A stretch of 35,951 bases of DNA from the NCBI GenBank assembly GCA_038116745.1, contig JAYODW010000045.1, positions 1-35,951 on the forward strand, in the 5' to 3' direction. The DNA comes from JAYODW01 sp038116745. Its GTDB lineage: Bacteria > Pseudomonadota > Gammaproteobacteria > Ga0077536. The translations under genes were made by a program, and so were the position numbers. Shown here piece after piece: positions 23,957 to 32,526 of this stretch (position 1 is its first letter; each line of letters begins with the position of its first letter). Under the pieces are notes generated by a model, which saw nothing but the letters and a program-made list of their open reading frames with translations, was not told the origin of the DNA and did not search any database.

Positions 23957-24880
23957 ATGATAGCTGCCAGCGAAACTTTCAACGGTACTTTTCCATTCGC
24001 ACCGCATTTCACCGCTAAACCGGGTTTCCAGATGCATTACGTCGATGAAGGCACCGGCGACCCGATTATCTGCCTGCACGGCGAACCGACATGGGGCTAC
24101 TTATACCGAAAATTCATTCCGCCCCTGTCTACTACGCATCGTGTGATCGTGCCCGATCACATGGGGTTCGGGAAAAGTGAAACGCCGCAGCATCGGGAGT
24201 ACACCTACCTTGGCCATGTCGGGAATCTTGAGGCCCTGCTAAACGAAGAGCTGGATCTGCAGGACCAGACCTTGGTTGTTCAGGACTGGGGCGGTTTGAT
24301 CGGGGGAGCTTACGCTCTGCGCAACCCGGACCGGGTAAAACGCATCTTCGTGATGGATACGATCCTGCCCATTTATGCTCCTGGCACGGAAGAGCGTATG
24401 GCCGAATTGATGGCGAAATCACGCTGGTTTAATTGGATTGGCGCAGCAATCGCCGATGGCTCTCTGGAGCACGTCCTGGGTAGCTTGCGGGTGACCGTGC
24501 TCAGCATGATGAAGCTGATAGGTTTCGAGAATCTGGCTCAGGTGGACGAGACCTGGCTGGCAGCCTACAGCGCGCCGTTTGAGACCCGCGCAGAGTGCAA
24601 GGGCGCGATCGAGTTCCCGATTGATCTGTTTACAGGCAGGGCCAAACTGTTCGAAGTCGGTACGCCCGACGCCATAGCTGCAATTCAAGGTAAGCCCATC
24701 ATGTTTGCTGCCGGGATGCAGGATAAGGCGGCAGATCCGCGTTTGTTGATCGCTCAATTCGAGGCCCAGTTTCCGGGCGCCCCCGTCGTCAAGCTCGAGC
24801 ATGCCGGGCATTTTGTTCAGGAAGATGCTCCCGAGACTGTTGTCGCACTGATTCAACAGTTCATTCAAAGCACCAGCTGA
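23957..24880 (+). CDS. Haloalkane dehalogenase-like alpha/beta hydrolase (subfamily I type)
   Basis: The 307-residue protein resembles haloalkane dehalogenases of the DhlA/DmbB type. It has the oxyanion motif HGEPTWGYLYRK (41-52), the nucleophile elbow VVQDWGG with Asp 110 and halide-binding Trp 111, an acid in GMQDKAAD (Asp 256) and the catalytic His in EHAGHFVQED (His 285). The cap region with AYSAPFETRAECKGAIEFP is close to DhlA-type caps. Known members convert haloalkanes to alcohols plus halide in the cytoplasm, but some relatives hydrolyse epoxides or esters, so the activity is inferred. A GGGAG lies before the ATG. It borders the tRNA-Ser island scar. Confidence 0.85.
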   Translation: MIAASETFNGTFPFAPHFTAKPGFQMHYVDEGTGDPIICLHGEPTWGYLYRKFIPPLSTTHRVIVPDHMGFGKSETPQHREYTYLGHVGNLEALLNEELDLQDQTLVVQDWGGLIGGAYALRNPDRVKRIFVMDTILPIYAPGTEERMAELMAKSRWFNWIGAAIADGSLEHVLGSLRVTVLSMMKLIGFENLAQVDETWLAAYSAPFETRAECKGAIEFPIDLFTGRAKLFEVGTPDAIAAIQGKPIMFAAGMQDKAADPRLLIAQFEAQFPGAPVVKLEHAGHFVQEDAPETVVALIQQFIQSTS

Positions 24881-25251
24881 GCGCCTCTGTGTCCAAAAAA
24901 CTCGCGACACCAGATTTCAGAGACTTTTGCTGAAATGTCAGGAGGGAAGAGGGGCATGGGACGTCCTACGGTTTCATCAGCGCCCAAAATCTACCCATGT
25001 AGTAAATCTATGTATTCCCCACCCCATTAGCGGCGCGTCTGATCGCGGGAAATAGATGCTCGTTCAGCGTCACGAACCCAGCCCCGCCCCGATAATTCGG
25101 ACTATGAACCTACCCCTGCAGGCATCTGTCTGCCCCTTTTCCGGCATCAAAAGCCGCTGGATTTGATTCGTCGCACCGCGTTCTGCACTCTTGAGGAAAG
25201 CGCGCAGTCCGGACTGCGCGCGTTTGAAAACGCTTAACAGGAGCTCTTCCC
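24881..25251. other. Intergenic region before the SnoaL-like gene
   Basis: About 370 bp with no gene I can support. Its main feature is a perfect palindrome at 25200-25221, listed separately. The middle part (about 25000-25060) is relatively AT-rich with no clear promoter. A good ribosome binding site (AGGAG) precedes the ATG at 25252. Confidence 0.5.
25200..25221. repeat. Perfect 22-bp palindrome upstream of the SnoaL-like gene
   Basis: The half-site GCGCGCAGTCC (25200-25210) is followed at once by its exact reverse complement (25211-25221). It ends 30 bp before the ATG at 25252. With no loop and no following T tract it looks more like an operator than a terminator. Confidence 0.8.
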
Positions 25252-25746
25252 ATGAACGCAGTTGAACAACTCACCGCTCGCCTGGCAATCGCCGAGCTTT
25301 TCGGGCGTTACGCTCACACGGTGGACGGTTACGACAGTCCTGGCTGGGTGTCCTGTTTTACGCCTGACGGGATCTTCGAGGTGACTTCGCCAGCAGGTGG
25401 GGGCGTATGTTTCAAAGGTCACGAGGCGCTGAGCAGGTTCATGGAAGCGCACATCAGACTCCTGCCCGGCACGCGTCATGTGCAGACTAATCATGTCATC
25501 GAGTTTGTGAATCAATCCTCAGCGGACCACCGATGCACCCTGAGCGGCACACTCAGCCGCCCGGAGAGTGTTTATGTCTTCGCGAACGGCTATTACCAGA
25601 GCCGGGTAGAGCTTCACGACAGCGAGTGGAAGATCCGCCATCGCACCGTCTGTCTTGATAACGGGGAGGCGCTCAGCACGGGTGCGCTGGCTGTCCACAT
25701 GCAGCCGATGATGTCCTGGATCCAGGAGAATGGCAGTCCGGTCTGA
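25252..25746 (+). CDS. SnoaL-like/NTF2-fold protein
   Basis: The 164-residue protein fits the SnoaL_4 group of the NTF2 fold: an N-terminal helix LAIAELFGRYAHTVDGYD, then CFTPDGIFEV, FKGHEALSRFMEAH, the HVQTNHVIEF strand and a closing strand with WKIRHRTVCLDNG. In related ring-hydroxylating and scytalone-dehydratase-like enzymes the Asp and His residues here (DGYD, THVQTNH-like RHVQTNH) line the pocket. Function is not fixed by sequence: dehydratase, isomerase or binding protein. AGGAGCTC precedes the ATG with good spacing. No obvious similarity to the other SnoaL-like fragment at 14.9 kb beyond the fold. Confidence 0.82.
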   Translation: MNAVEQLTARLAIAELFGRYAHTVDGYDSPGWVSCFTPDGIFEVTSPAGGGVCFKGHEALSRFMEAHIRLLPGTRHVQTNHVIEFVNQSSADHRCTLSGTLSRPESVYVFANGYYQSRVELHDSEWKIRHRTVCLDNGEALSTGALAVHMQPMMSWIQENGSPV

Positions 25747-26042
25747 GCGGTATGCTCGTGCGGAAAGCAGGCGGTTCGACGGTATGACCCTGCAACGGGG
25801 TGCAGCTCTTTCCGCGCCTCGGTGCCCCGTTCGCAGTGGGCCGCCGCGGTGCTCGCGATGGATCCGCGCCGATTACGGACGCTCGACCTCATGAGGCGCC
25901 GGGTTCGGCCAATGGAAAGGGTTTATACGGCAGCTGAATTTGAGGCGCGCTGAGCGCACGCGCTAGGCTGATGAACAATCGCACATAGCGGTTACAGCCA
26001 ACTCGATGCCGGGAAGGCCATAAAAAGCACCTGAGACCGCCC

Positions 26043-26930
26043 ATGACACTTCGATATTTCGATTGCGACGCCTCCCCGGACGCCGTATTCCAAGCCATAG
26101 AGGCCGACGGCGGCGCCGTGCTGGAGGGCGCCCTTGATCGCGCCGGGGTTGTGGACTTCCAAAACGAGCTGGCGCCCTATTTGCGCGTAGCGCCGTTCGG
26201 GCGTGATGATTTTTCCGGCCGCAAAACGCAGCGCACCGGAGCGCTGGTTGCGCGTACGCCGAGCTGTCACAAGATGGTGACCGACCCGCGGATTCTGACG
26301 CTCGCTCACCGCTTTCTGTCGCCCTACACGGAAAAATTAACCGTGCACCTGACGCAGGCCACCACGATCCATCCTGGCGAGACCGCGCAGACGATACATC
26401 GTGATCGTGAGGCGTTCGGAACGCATATCCCGCCGCAGATCGAACCGCAGTTCAACACGCTGTGGGCTATTTCGGACTTTACTTCGGATAACGGTGCGAC
26501 CCGGTTCGTCCCCGGCTCGCAGCGATGGGCATGGGATCGTGCGGCGCGGCCGGAAGAGATAGTGGAAGTAGAGATGCGCAGCGGATCGGTGCTGCTTTAC
26601 ACCGGCTCGGTGCTGCACGGCGGCGGCGAGAATCGGGCCGATGCGCCGCGCACAGGGCTGAATCTGACCTACTGTCTGGCATGGCTGCGGCAGCAGGAAA
26701 ACCAGTACCTTTCCTGCCCCCCGCATATCGCAAAAAATCTGGATGAAGCCCTGCAGGAACTTCTGGGCTATACACAGGGCACCTACGGGCTGGGCTATTT
26801 TTCCGACCCGGAAAATCCGCCCGGTGCATTCGACCCCATGGTCCCGGAGCTCGCGCTGGGTCGAGGCCCGAGGAGGCGTGTAAGTTTCAACAACGCGCAG
26901 CTGTCAGAGTGGGGCAGTGGAGATCGATAG
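26043..26930 (+). CDS. Phytanoyl-CoA dioxygenase (PhyH) family Fe(II)/2-oxoglutarate oxygenase
   Basis: The 295-residue protein shows the PhyH fold with the iron facial triad: HRD (H119 and D121) and a distal His 192 in SVLHGGGENR. The 2-oxoglutarate-binding Arg is probably R203 in APRTGLNLTYCL. Other family blocks are GATRFVPGSQRWAWDR and EMRSGSVLLYTGS. Such enzymes hydroxylate next to a carboxyl or CoA ester, or modify small natural products; the substrate is unknown. The upstream gap (296 bp) shows no clear promoter or ribosome binding site. It follows the SnoaL-like gene in the same direction and precedes the acyl-CoA dehydrogenase. Confidence 0.9.
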   Translation: MTLRYFDCDASPDAVFQAIEADGGAVLEGALDRAGVVDFQNELAPYLRVAPFGRDDFSGRKTQRTGALVARTPSCHKMVTDPRILTLAHRFLSPYTEKLTVHLTQATTIHPGETAQTIHRDREAFGTHIPPQIEPQFNTLWAISDFTSDNGATRFVPGSQRWAWDRAARPEEIVEVEMRSGSVLLYTGSVLHGGGENRADAPRTGLNLTYCLAWLRQQENQYLSCPPHIAKNLDEALQELLGYTQGTYGLGYFSDPENPPGAFDPMVPELALGRGPRRRVSFNNAQLSEWGSGDR

Positions 26931-27254
26931 GCCTGGGCAGGGCCCCGTGGGCCAGGCTGAGGAACGGCATCTGACCGCGCACGGAAACAGCCCTTTCCGG
27001 GGAGTTGTGAGGAACGCCACACGGCGGCGTGAAACGTGACGAGCGGGATCGCGTGGTCGGCGTTTGAAAGAGGCAGAAAAGGAGAGGTGGCTTGCACCTT
27101 TTCTGCATGACGCATCATCACAACGGGCGCGTTTCCGTCAGGGAACCCGCGGTCTGATCGACGCGTGTCGGGCCCCGGGCTGCGAGCAGGAACCGCGCCT
27201 GAGCTGTGTCCCGCATCGATCAAACGGAAGACGGGGTCAGCAGGAGGACCAACG
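26931..27254. other. Intergenic region before the acyl-CoA dehydrogenase
   Basis: About 320 bp with no supported gene. It contains a 10-bp inverted repeat, GCAGAAAAGG (27073-27082) and CCTTTTCTGC (27097-27106), with a 14-base loop that could also pair internally (AGGTG/CACCT). AGGAGG at 27241-27246 serves the next gene. Confidence 0.5.
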
Positions 27255-28406
27255 ATGTTTTTCAGTACAGACGAAGATGAGGGCTTCTATTGCGATGCTC
27301 TAAAGAAACTCCTGTCGGCGGCGGCGCCGGTTCAGCGGGTGCAGAGCCTTGATAACGATAAGGCGTTCGATTTTGAGCTGCATCAGGCATTAGCCGATCT
27401 GGGTGCGTGGGGAATCGGCATTGATGAGGCACTTGGCGGGAGTGGTGGCGGACCGGTGCTGCAGGTGCTGACTCTGGAGCTGCTCGGCCACCATGCAACT
27501 TCCATGGCCGTGTTCGGTGTTATTCAGTACATGGCAACCCGTCTGGTTCATCAGTACGGCTCTGAGCAGCAGCGCCAGAGGCTGCTTGGGTCTCTCTGCG
27601 AGGGCAGGATTCGTGCTTCGTTCTGCATGACGGAGGCAGGCGGAGGGACTGACATTCTCGCGAGCATGAAAACGCGCGCGACGCGCATCGACGGCGGCTG
27701 GCGTCTCAACGGGACGAAGTACTGGATTAGCGGGGCTTCCCGGTCGGATGTGCTGATCGTTGTCGCGAGAACCTCTGAACACCGTTCGCGCGGCGTCACG
27801 CTGTTTTTGGTGCCGGCGGATGCGGCCGGGGTTGCTGCGAGTCCGCTCGATACGTTTGCGATCAACGGATACGACACCTGCGAAGTCAACTTCAGCGATG
27901 TCGAGCTGCCAGAGGATGCTGTCCTCGGTACAGTCGATCAGGGGTTCATGCAGGTTCTCGGCACGCTTAACTCTGAGCGACTGAACGCGGCCGCGGTTGC
28001 CGCAGGAATAGGGCGGGGTGCGCACCGGCTCGCGCTGGACTATGCCAGGGAACGCGAGGCCTTCGGGAGACCGATCGGTCAATTCCAGGCGCTGCAGCAC
28101 AAACTCGTCCACAGCGGAGTGGAGCTGGAGGCGGCGTGGACGATGACGGTGGGCGCAGCGCGTCTGGAACAGGAGGGGCGCGATGTCAGCATAGCAAGCG
28201 CGATGGCGAAGCTGGCCACGTCCGGTGCCGGGCAGCGTGCAGCTGAACTCGGCATGGAGGTTCTCGGTGCTGCGGCGTTTGACCAAAGTCTTCCGATGCA
28301 GCGTTACTACCGCGATATCCGTCTCTACTCTTTCGCGCCGCTGACCGACAACATGATCGCCAACTTTCTGGGCGAGCGGTGGCTCGGCCTGCCGAGGTCG
28401 TATTGA
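27255..28406 (+). CDS. Acyl-CoA dehydrogenase family protein with altered catalytic site
   Basis: The 383-residue protein has the FAD-dependent acyl-CoA dehydrogenase fold: FCMTEAGGGTDI (about 123-134), WRLNGTKYWISGA (about 149-161), SERLNAAAVAAGIGRGA, REAFGRPIGQFQALQHKL and RYYRDIRLY. In medium-chain enzymes the catalytic Glu follows in YEGT; here the aligned stretch is SFAPLTDN, so that Glu is replaced, apparently by Pro 362. A Glu at 241 (NSERLN) sits on helix G where isovaleryl-CoA and long-chain enzymes carry their base, so activity is still possible. The start is ATG 27255 with a perfect AGGAGG; an upstream in-frame extension to 27165 is rejected. Confidence 0.92.
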   Translation: MFFSTDEDEGFYCDALKKLLSAAAPVQRVQSLDNDKAFDFELHQALADLGAWGIGIDEALGGSGGGPVLQVLTLELLGHHATSMAVFGVIQYMATRLVHQYGSEQQRQRLLGSLCEGRIRASFCMTEAGGGTDILASMKTRATRIDGGWRLNGTKYWISGASRSDVLIVVARTSEHRSRGVTLFLVPADAAGVAASPLDTFAINGYDTCEVNFSDVELPEDAVLGTVDQGFMQVLGTLNSERLNAAAVAAGIGRGAHRLALDYAREREAFGRPIGQFQALQHKLVHSGVELEAAWTMTVGAARLEQEGRDVSIASAMAKLATSGAGQRAAELGMEVLGAAAFDQSLPMQRYYRDIRLYSFAPLTDNMIANFLGERWLGLPRSY

Positions 28407-28743
28407 CGCACGCCGCGACCGCTGGTCAGTTCGGTATTTTTGCGCACTCGAGAGCCGGGGTTCGGCCTCCGCTAGAGGCTTGCCGGCTGGCCTCTCGCTG
28501 TCGGCCCTGGCAGCGAAAACCGCATTGAGCCGGTCGGCTATCTGACCCTTCCGTATCCCCCCAATGGGCACGGCCTGGTGTGGGGCGCAAATGCCTGGGC
28601 GCGCACAGCCGGCGCGGTCACACCGGAGCTGTGGGCGGACAGTCAGCCAGACCGATGACCTGTCCGATTATGCTGCTTGCCGGCAATGGTCGCGAAAGAA
28701 CGTCCGGGTGCGCGGCTGCGTTGCTGCCGGGAGAGGTCGCGCT
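28407..28743. other. Intergenic region between convergent genes
   Basis: About 340 bp between the acyl-CoA dehydrogenase and the broken dehydrogenase gene. A plus-strand frame open from about 28483 to 28660 contains YPPNGHGLVWGANAWAR but has no start and no family I know. No terminator with a T tract was seen. Confidence 0.45.
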
Positions 28744-29608
28744 TCAGCGGAACAGGCGGACGAGCTCAGGGATATAGCTAGTGCGGCTGGCGTCGTCTAC
28801 GACGGCGTCGAGGGCGCTGGACACGCCGTCGGCAATGGCGCGGCTGCCGCCCGTTTCCTGGACCATCATCCTGTAGTAATCGATATCTTTCTGCGCATTG
28901 CCGAGCGCGAACGGCACGTCGCTGGGATCGCCCGCAACAATGGACGAGCGCAGGCGTTCAAGCGCGGCACCTGCGCCACCGCCCGAGGCCAGTACCTCAA
29001 TAAACGTACTGGCGGCCACACCAGCGTTGGCGGCCTGCGCAGCGGCCTCGGCGATAAGAGCCATCGATCCGAGCGAGACGAAGTTGTGCAGAAGCTTCAT
29101 GCGATGCCCGGAGCCGACCGGGCCGACATGCAGGATCGACTCAGTGAAGGAGGCCAGTACCGGTCGCACGCGCTCAAGCGTGGCGGCGTCGCCTCCTACC
29201 AGGAGATTCAGTGTGCCGGCTTCGGCGTGGGTGGCGAGGCGTGTCATCGGGGCATCGATGAAGGCACCGCCCGCGCGTTCGACCTTTTCAGCCATGCGCA
29301 GGGTCGATTCCGGCAGCGCCGTCGTGCAATCGACGATCACCGTGCCCGGCCGCATACCGGCCAGTACGCCGTCCTCGCGGGTGAGCACGTCTTCGACCTG
29401 CGCCGAACCGGTGACACAGAGAATAATCAGATCAACGGTCGAGGCCAGTTCGTCGGCGCGCGCAGGGTAGCGCCCCCAGGGCGATGAGGTCGTCGACAGG
29501 CCGGTTCCCGGGATGCTTCAGGAACTTGAGCGGATAATCGCCGCGGAGCCGCAAATTGCGCGCAATCCCGTGACCCATCAGGCCGACGCCTACGATTCCG
29601 ACTTGCAT
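28744..29608 (-). pseudogene. 3-hydroxyisobutyrate dehydrogenase family protein, one-base frameshift
   Basis: Two frames make one protein. The first starts at ATG 29608 (AAGGG ahead of it) with the NAD(P)-binding motif GIVGVGLMGHGIARNL; the second continues with ASTVDLIILCVTGSAQV, DAPMTR (substrate-binding region), GPVGSGHRMKLLHNF (with the catalytic Lys) and FALGNAQKDIDYY. The switch is at a C5 run (29473-29477): removing one base joins LIALG to RYPARADELAS and gives 287 residues, the normal family length. So either an assembly error or a recent mutation. The family oxidises beta-hydroxyacids (valine degradation and relatives). It is convergent with the acyl-CoA dehydrogenase gene. Confidence 0.87.
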
Positions 29609-29980
29609 GAATAACCCTTCCTTGTGTTGTGTGGCTCGGATACCTGAGCGGTTACATCGGTCAGCGAGCGCGCAGAAACATAGCAAAATGGCAGCTTCGC
29701 GCGCCGCTCCCGATCTGTCCTGAGCTCTGCGCCGTTCTACGCGTCGAGTGGCATCCGCTTTTCAGACGTCAGCGATGTTCGAGGACATGCAGAGCCCAGT
29801 CGTGAGTGACCCGTCCAAGACCTACTATCAGAACCATCAGCAACCTCGTGAAGCTTCTCGAGCGCCATGCGGACGGCTGGCCCTTCTCGCAGTCCGGGGC
29901 ATTTTCGTTGTCGCGTGGGTATTTTGTGGGTGCCGGGCTTGAAGCCTCTCGTGGACGCGTCGCGTATTGTTTACCGCGGC
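29609..29980. other. Intergenic region, nothing recognised
   Basis: About 370 bp between the broken dehydrogenase start and the end of the cardiolipin synthase gene. It must contain the dehydrogenase promoter (minus strand), but no clear one was seen. Short open frames on both strands look like chance. Confidence 0.45.
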
Positions 29981-31435
29981 TTACAGCAGCGGGCCTATGA
30001 GGCGCGCCGCATTCTGCAGAAAACGTTGTCCCCGCGGTCTTTTCGTCCACTCAGCGCTATCCATGAACGCCGACTGCGCCAGGTACTGTGTCTGCAGTGC
30101 CGCTATCTCTGCCGAAAGCGCCTGGTCGTAGATGAACAGTGAAATCTCAAAGTTCAGCCAGAAGCTGCGCATGTCGAGGTTGACCGAACCGAAGATCGTG
30201 ATCTCCTCATCAACCACCATGCTCTTGGTGTGGAGCAGGCCGCCATTGAACAGCGCAATGCGGATCCCCGCGTCCATCAGGTCGTCGAAATGGGCCTCGC
30301 TGGCATAGCGCACCATGCGCGAATCGTTGTGGGCGGGCACGATGACGGTGACTTTGACCCCGCGGTGCGCGGCAGAGCAGAGCGCGGTGTGGATGGCTTC
30401 GTCCGGCACAAAGTAGGGTGTGGTGAGTGTGAGGGAGCGCCGGGCCGAGTAGATCGCTGTCAGCAGCAGCTGACGAATGGCGTCCGGAAATGGGGAAGGG
30501 CCGGATGGGACGACCTGCATAAGACTCCCCGGGACCGCCGTTGGTGTTTCGTCAAATGCGTCCAGGTCTGGTCGCGCGAAAGCAGAAGCCCGCTCGACGG
30601 CACGGTCGTGCTCGAATACCGACGCAAGCATCGGCGCAACAGGACCCTCGAGGCGCATGACCGCATCAACCCACTGGCCGACGCCCGCGTCCTGCTTGAA
30701 GAACCGCGGATCGACGAGATTCTGGCTACCGGTATATGCCACGCGATCGTCGATGACGACGATCTTGCGGTGGTTACGGAGATCGGCGCGGCGCCCGAAC
30801 GAGCGTGGCAGGGACACGATAATTTCGACGCCCGCGGCGCGCAGCGCCCGGGAGCACGGACCGCGAATAAATTTTGCGCTGCCGAGCGCATCCACCAGCA
30901 GACGACACTCGATCCCGCGGGCTCGGGCGCGCAGCAGCGCCGCGCCGACGTCATCAGCGCGTCCGCCGTCGTGCCAGATGTAAAAGCCGAGACGACAGCA
31001 CCTGGTCGCGCGGTCAATATCCTCGACCAGCGAATTAAACACGCTCGTGTCGTCCTGAAGCAGGCGCGTCTGGTATGCCGGTAGCGCGGGCATGAGCAGC
31101 AATCCCAGAGCCTGCCGATAGAGCGCAGCCCCGGCGTTGCTCATGTCGGGGAGCGGTGCGTTGAAGCGTTCCCGTGCGCTGGTCAGGATGTCCTCGATAT
31201 CCGGCTGCAGGGCGGTTTGCAGCGCGAGCCTCTGGCGACCCAGTCGCTTGCCGCCGAAAAAGAGGTAAGCCCCAGCGCCGACAAAGGGGATGGCGTAAAG
31301 CACAGCCAACCACGCCAGCGAAACGCCGACCGGAAGACGTCGTGCGACGACGCGCAGTGACAGCAGAACCACGAGCAGCCAGTGCAGTGCCAGAGTGGCT
31401 GTGGCCATGGTGCCTGTATCCAGAGGGACGTTCAT
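29981..31435 (-). CDS. cls: Cardiolipin synthase (phospholipase D family)
   Basis: The 484-residue protein joins two phosphatidylglycerols into cardiolipin at the inner membrane. It has two N-terminal membrane helices (about residues 13-30 and 40-60), then two HKD motifs: HRKIVVIDD with H222, K224, D229, followed by TGSQN; and HTKSMVVDE with H402, K404, D409, followed by FGSVN. Other blocks, GFYIWHDGG and YFVPDEAI, match bacterial ClsA-like enzymes and the length is right. It is followed upstream on the same strand by the TVP38-like gene with only 39 bp between them, so both may form a small membrane-lipid operon. Confidence 0.94.
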   Translation of the reverse strand: MNVPLDTGTMATATLALHWLLVVLLSLRVVARRLPVGVSLAWLAVLYAIPFVGAGAYLFFGGKRLGRQRLALQTALQPDIEDILTSARERFNAPLPDMSNAGAALYRQALGLLLMPALPAYQTRLLQDDTSVFNSLVEDIDRATRCCRLGFYIWHDGGRADDVGAALLRARARGIECRLLVDALGSAKFIRGPCSRALRAAGVEIIVSLPRSFGRRADLRNHRKIVVIDDRVAYTGSQNLVDPRFFKQDAGVGQWVDAVMRLEGPVAPMLASVFEHDRAVERASAFARPDLDAFDETPTAVPGSLMQVVPSGPSPFPDAIRQLLLTAIYSARRSLTLTTPYFVPDEAIHTALCSAAHRGVKVTVIVPAHNDSRMVRYASEAHFDDLMDAGIRIALFNGGLLHTKSMVVDEEITIFGSVNLDMRSFWLNFEISLFIYDQALSAEIAALQTQYLAQSAFMDSAEWTKRPRGQRFLQNAARLIGPLL

Positions 31436-31474
31436 CCGGACATTGAGATTCGGAGCATCGGCACTGGCCTGCGC

Positions 31475-32200
31475 TCAGAGCCCGGATTCAAGCGGCGTCT
31501 CTGTTACCGCTTCCACGGCTTCCCGCGCCACCCGGGAAACCTGAACCATGACGAGCAGGGCCACCGCAAGCCCGCCGAAGATCATCGCGTCGTGCAGCAG
31601 CACGGAGCTGGTCGACTCGCCCGCGTTTTTCGCCAGATGCTTGCCGGCGTAACCGAAATAAACTTCCAGGCACAGGTGGGGCGCAAGCGCGACGCAGGCC
31701 ATCAGGAACGGCGTAAAGCGAACGCCGGCTGCGCCGAACAGATAGCTGGTCAGCGCGCGATTCAGGGGCGTCAGACGGAGCAGCGACTGCAGCTTGAACT
31801 CCTGGAGAAGCACCGCCCGTTGTACCGCTTTTAAACTCGGCCTGCTGTCCAGCATGCGGTCAATGGCGGGCTTGAGCAGGTTTCTTCCCAGCCAGTACTG
31901 CAGGACAGCGCCAAGCACGCAACCGGCCGCTGCAACCATCAGTCCCTGGGTAAACCCGAACGAAGCGCCTGCGATGATGCCAAGCAGCATGTCAGGTACG
32001 AAAACGGTACTGAGCATCGCGTACAGAACAACCGCAATCAGCAGCGCCCAGGGACCAAGGCCGGCGAGCCAGGTTTCAAAGGCGGCAACGTGCTGGGCTA
32101 TTTCCTCGCCTATCAACACGACCGCAGCAATGATCAGCGCGGCACACAGGGCGTAGCTGAGCAACGTCCGCAGACTCCAGGAGCGCCATGCTGCTTTCAT
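31475..32200 (-). CDS. TVP38/TMEM64 (DedA-like, VTT domain) membrane protein
   Basis: The 241-residue protein has about six hydrophobic segments and the VTT/SNARE-associated core: STVFVPDMLLGIIAGASFGFTQGL, QYWLGRNLLKP, then LQSLLRLTPLNRALTSYLFGAAGVRFTPFL. Family members (DedA, TMEM41B, TVP38) are linked to lipid scrambling or transport, which fits its place directly upstream of cardiolipin synthase. ATG at 32200 (MKAAWRSWSLRTLL) is chosen with AGGA about 10 bp ahead; the longer frame to 32446 adds a basic stretch with no family pattern. It is divergent from the serine hydrolase. Confidence 0.87.
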   Translation of the reverse strand: MKAAWRSWSLRTLLSYALCAALIIAAVVLIGEEIAQHVAAFETWLAGLGPWALLIAVVLYAMLSTVFVPDMLLGIIAGASFGFTQGLMVAAAGCVLGAVLQYWLGRNLLKPAIDRMLDSRPSLKAVQRAVLLQEFKLQSLLRLTPLNRALTSYLFGAAGVRFTPFLMACVALAPHLCLEVYFGYAGKHLAKNAGESTSSVLLHDAMIFGGLAVALLVMVQVSRVAREAVEAVTETPLESGL

Positions 32201-32526
32201 CCGTGTGAGATCCTTTCTGATAACGGTGATTCGGCCATCGGCGCGGTCCGCGGCGCGTCCGAAAGCCCGCATAGGCATCAGCGGATCGCGAGTTTTGTGC
32301 AGCCGAGTGTGCGCGGTCGCCGCAGGAGATGGGCGGCGCGAAGTCTGGCAAAACCCGTGCGGCAACGCCAGTGCTGAGCGATGCCGGCAGTACGTTCTCG
32401 GGGTATCGGCTGCACGTATCGCGCGATGCATCCAAGCACGCTTCACCGGCGTGGCGAGCCGCGCAGGGCAGCACCTGGCCCGGCGCTATACTCGCCCTGC
32501 ACAGCAAGGGTAGGGAGAGAGCATCG
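32201..32526. other. Divergent intergenic region with candidate serine hydrolase promoter
   Basis: About 325 bp between divergent genes. A good -10, TATACT (32487-32492), lies 34 bp before the hydrolase ATG, but the -35 at 17 bp (CAGGGC) is poor, so it may need an activator. GGGAG precedes the ATG. Confidence 0.4.

Noticed and set aside
27390..28571. 393-residue open frame on the minus strand across the acyl-CoA dehydrogenase gene
   Set aside because: It is antisense to a clear gene, has no family pattern and is explained by GC-rich codon bias.
28483..28660. Plus-strand frame with YPPNGHGLVWGANAWAR
   Set aside because: It looks slightly protein-like but has no start codon context, no homologue I know and lies between convergent genes.
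28564..29487. 307-residue plus-strand frame across the dehydrogenase pseudogene
   Set aside because: It overlaps a recognisable dehydrogenase on the other strand and has low-complexity, unfamiliar content.
30230..31084. 284-residue plus-strand frame over cardiolipin synthase
   Set aside because: Shadow of a gene with both HKD motifs on the other strand.
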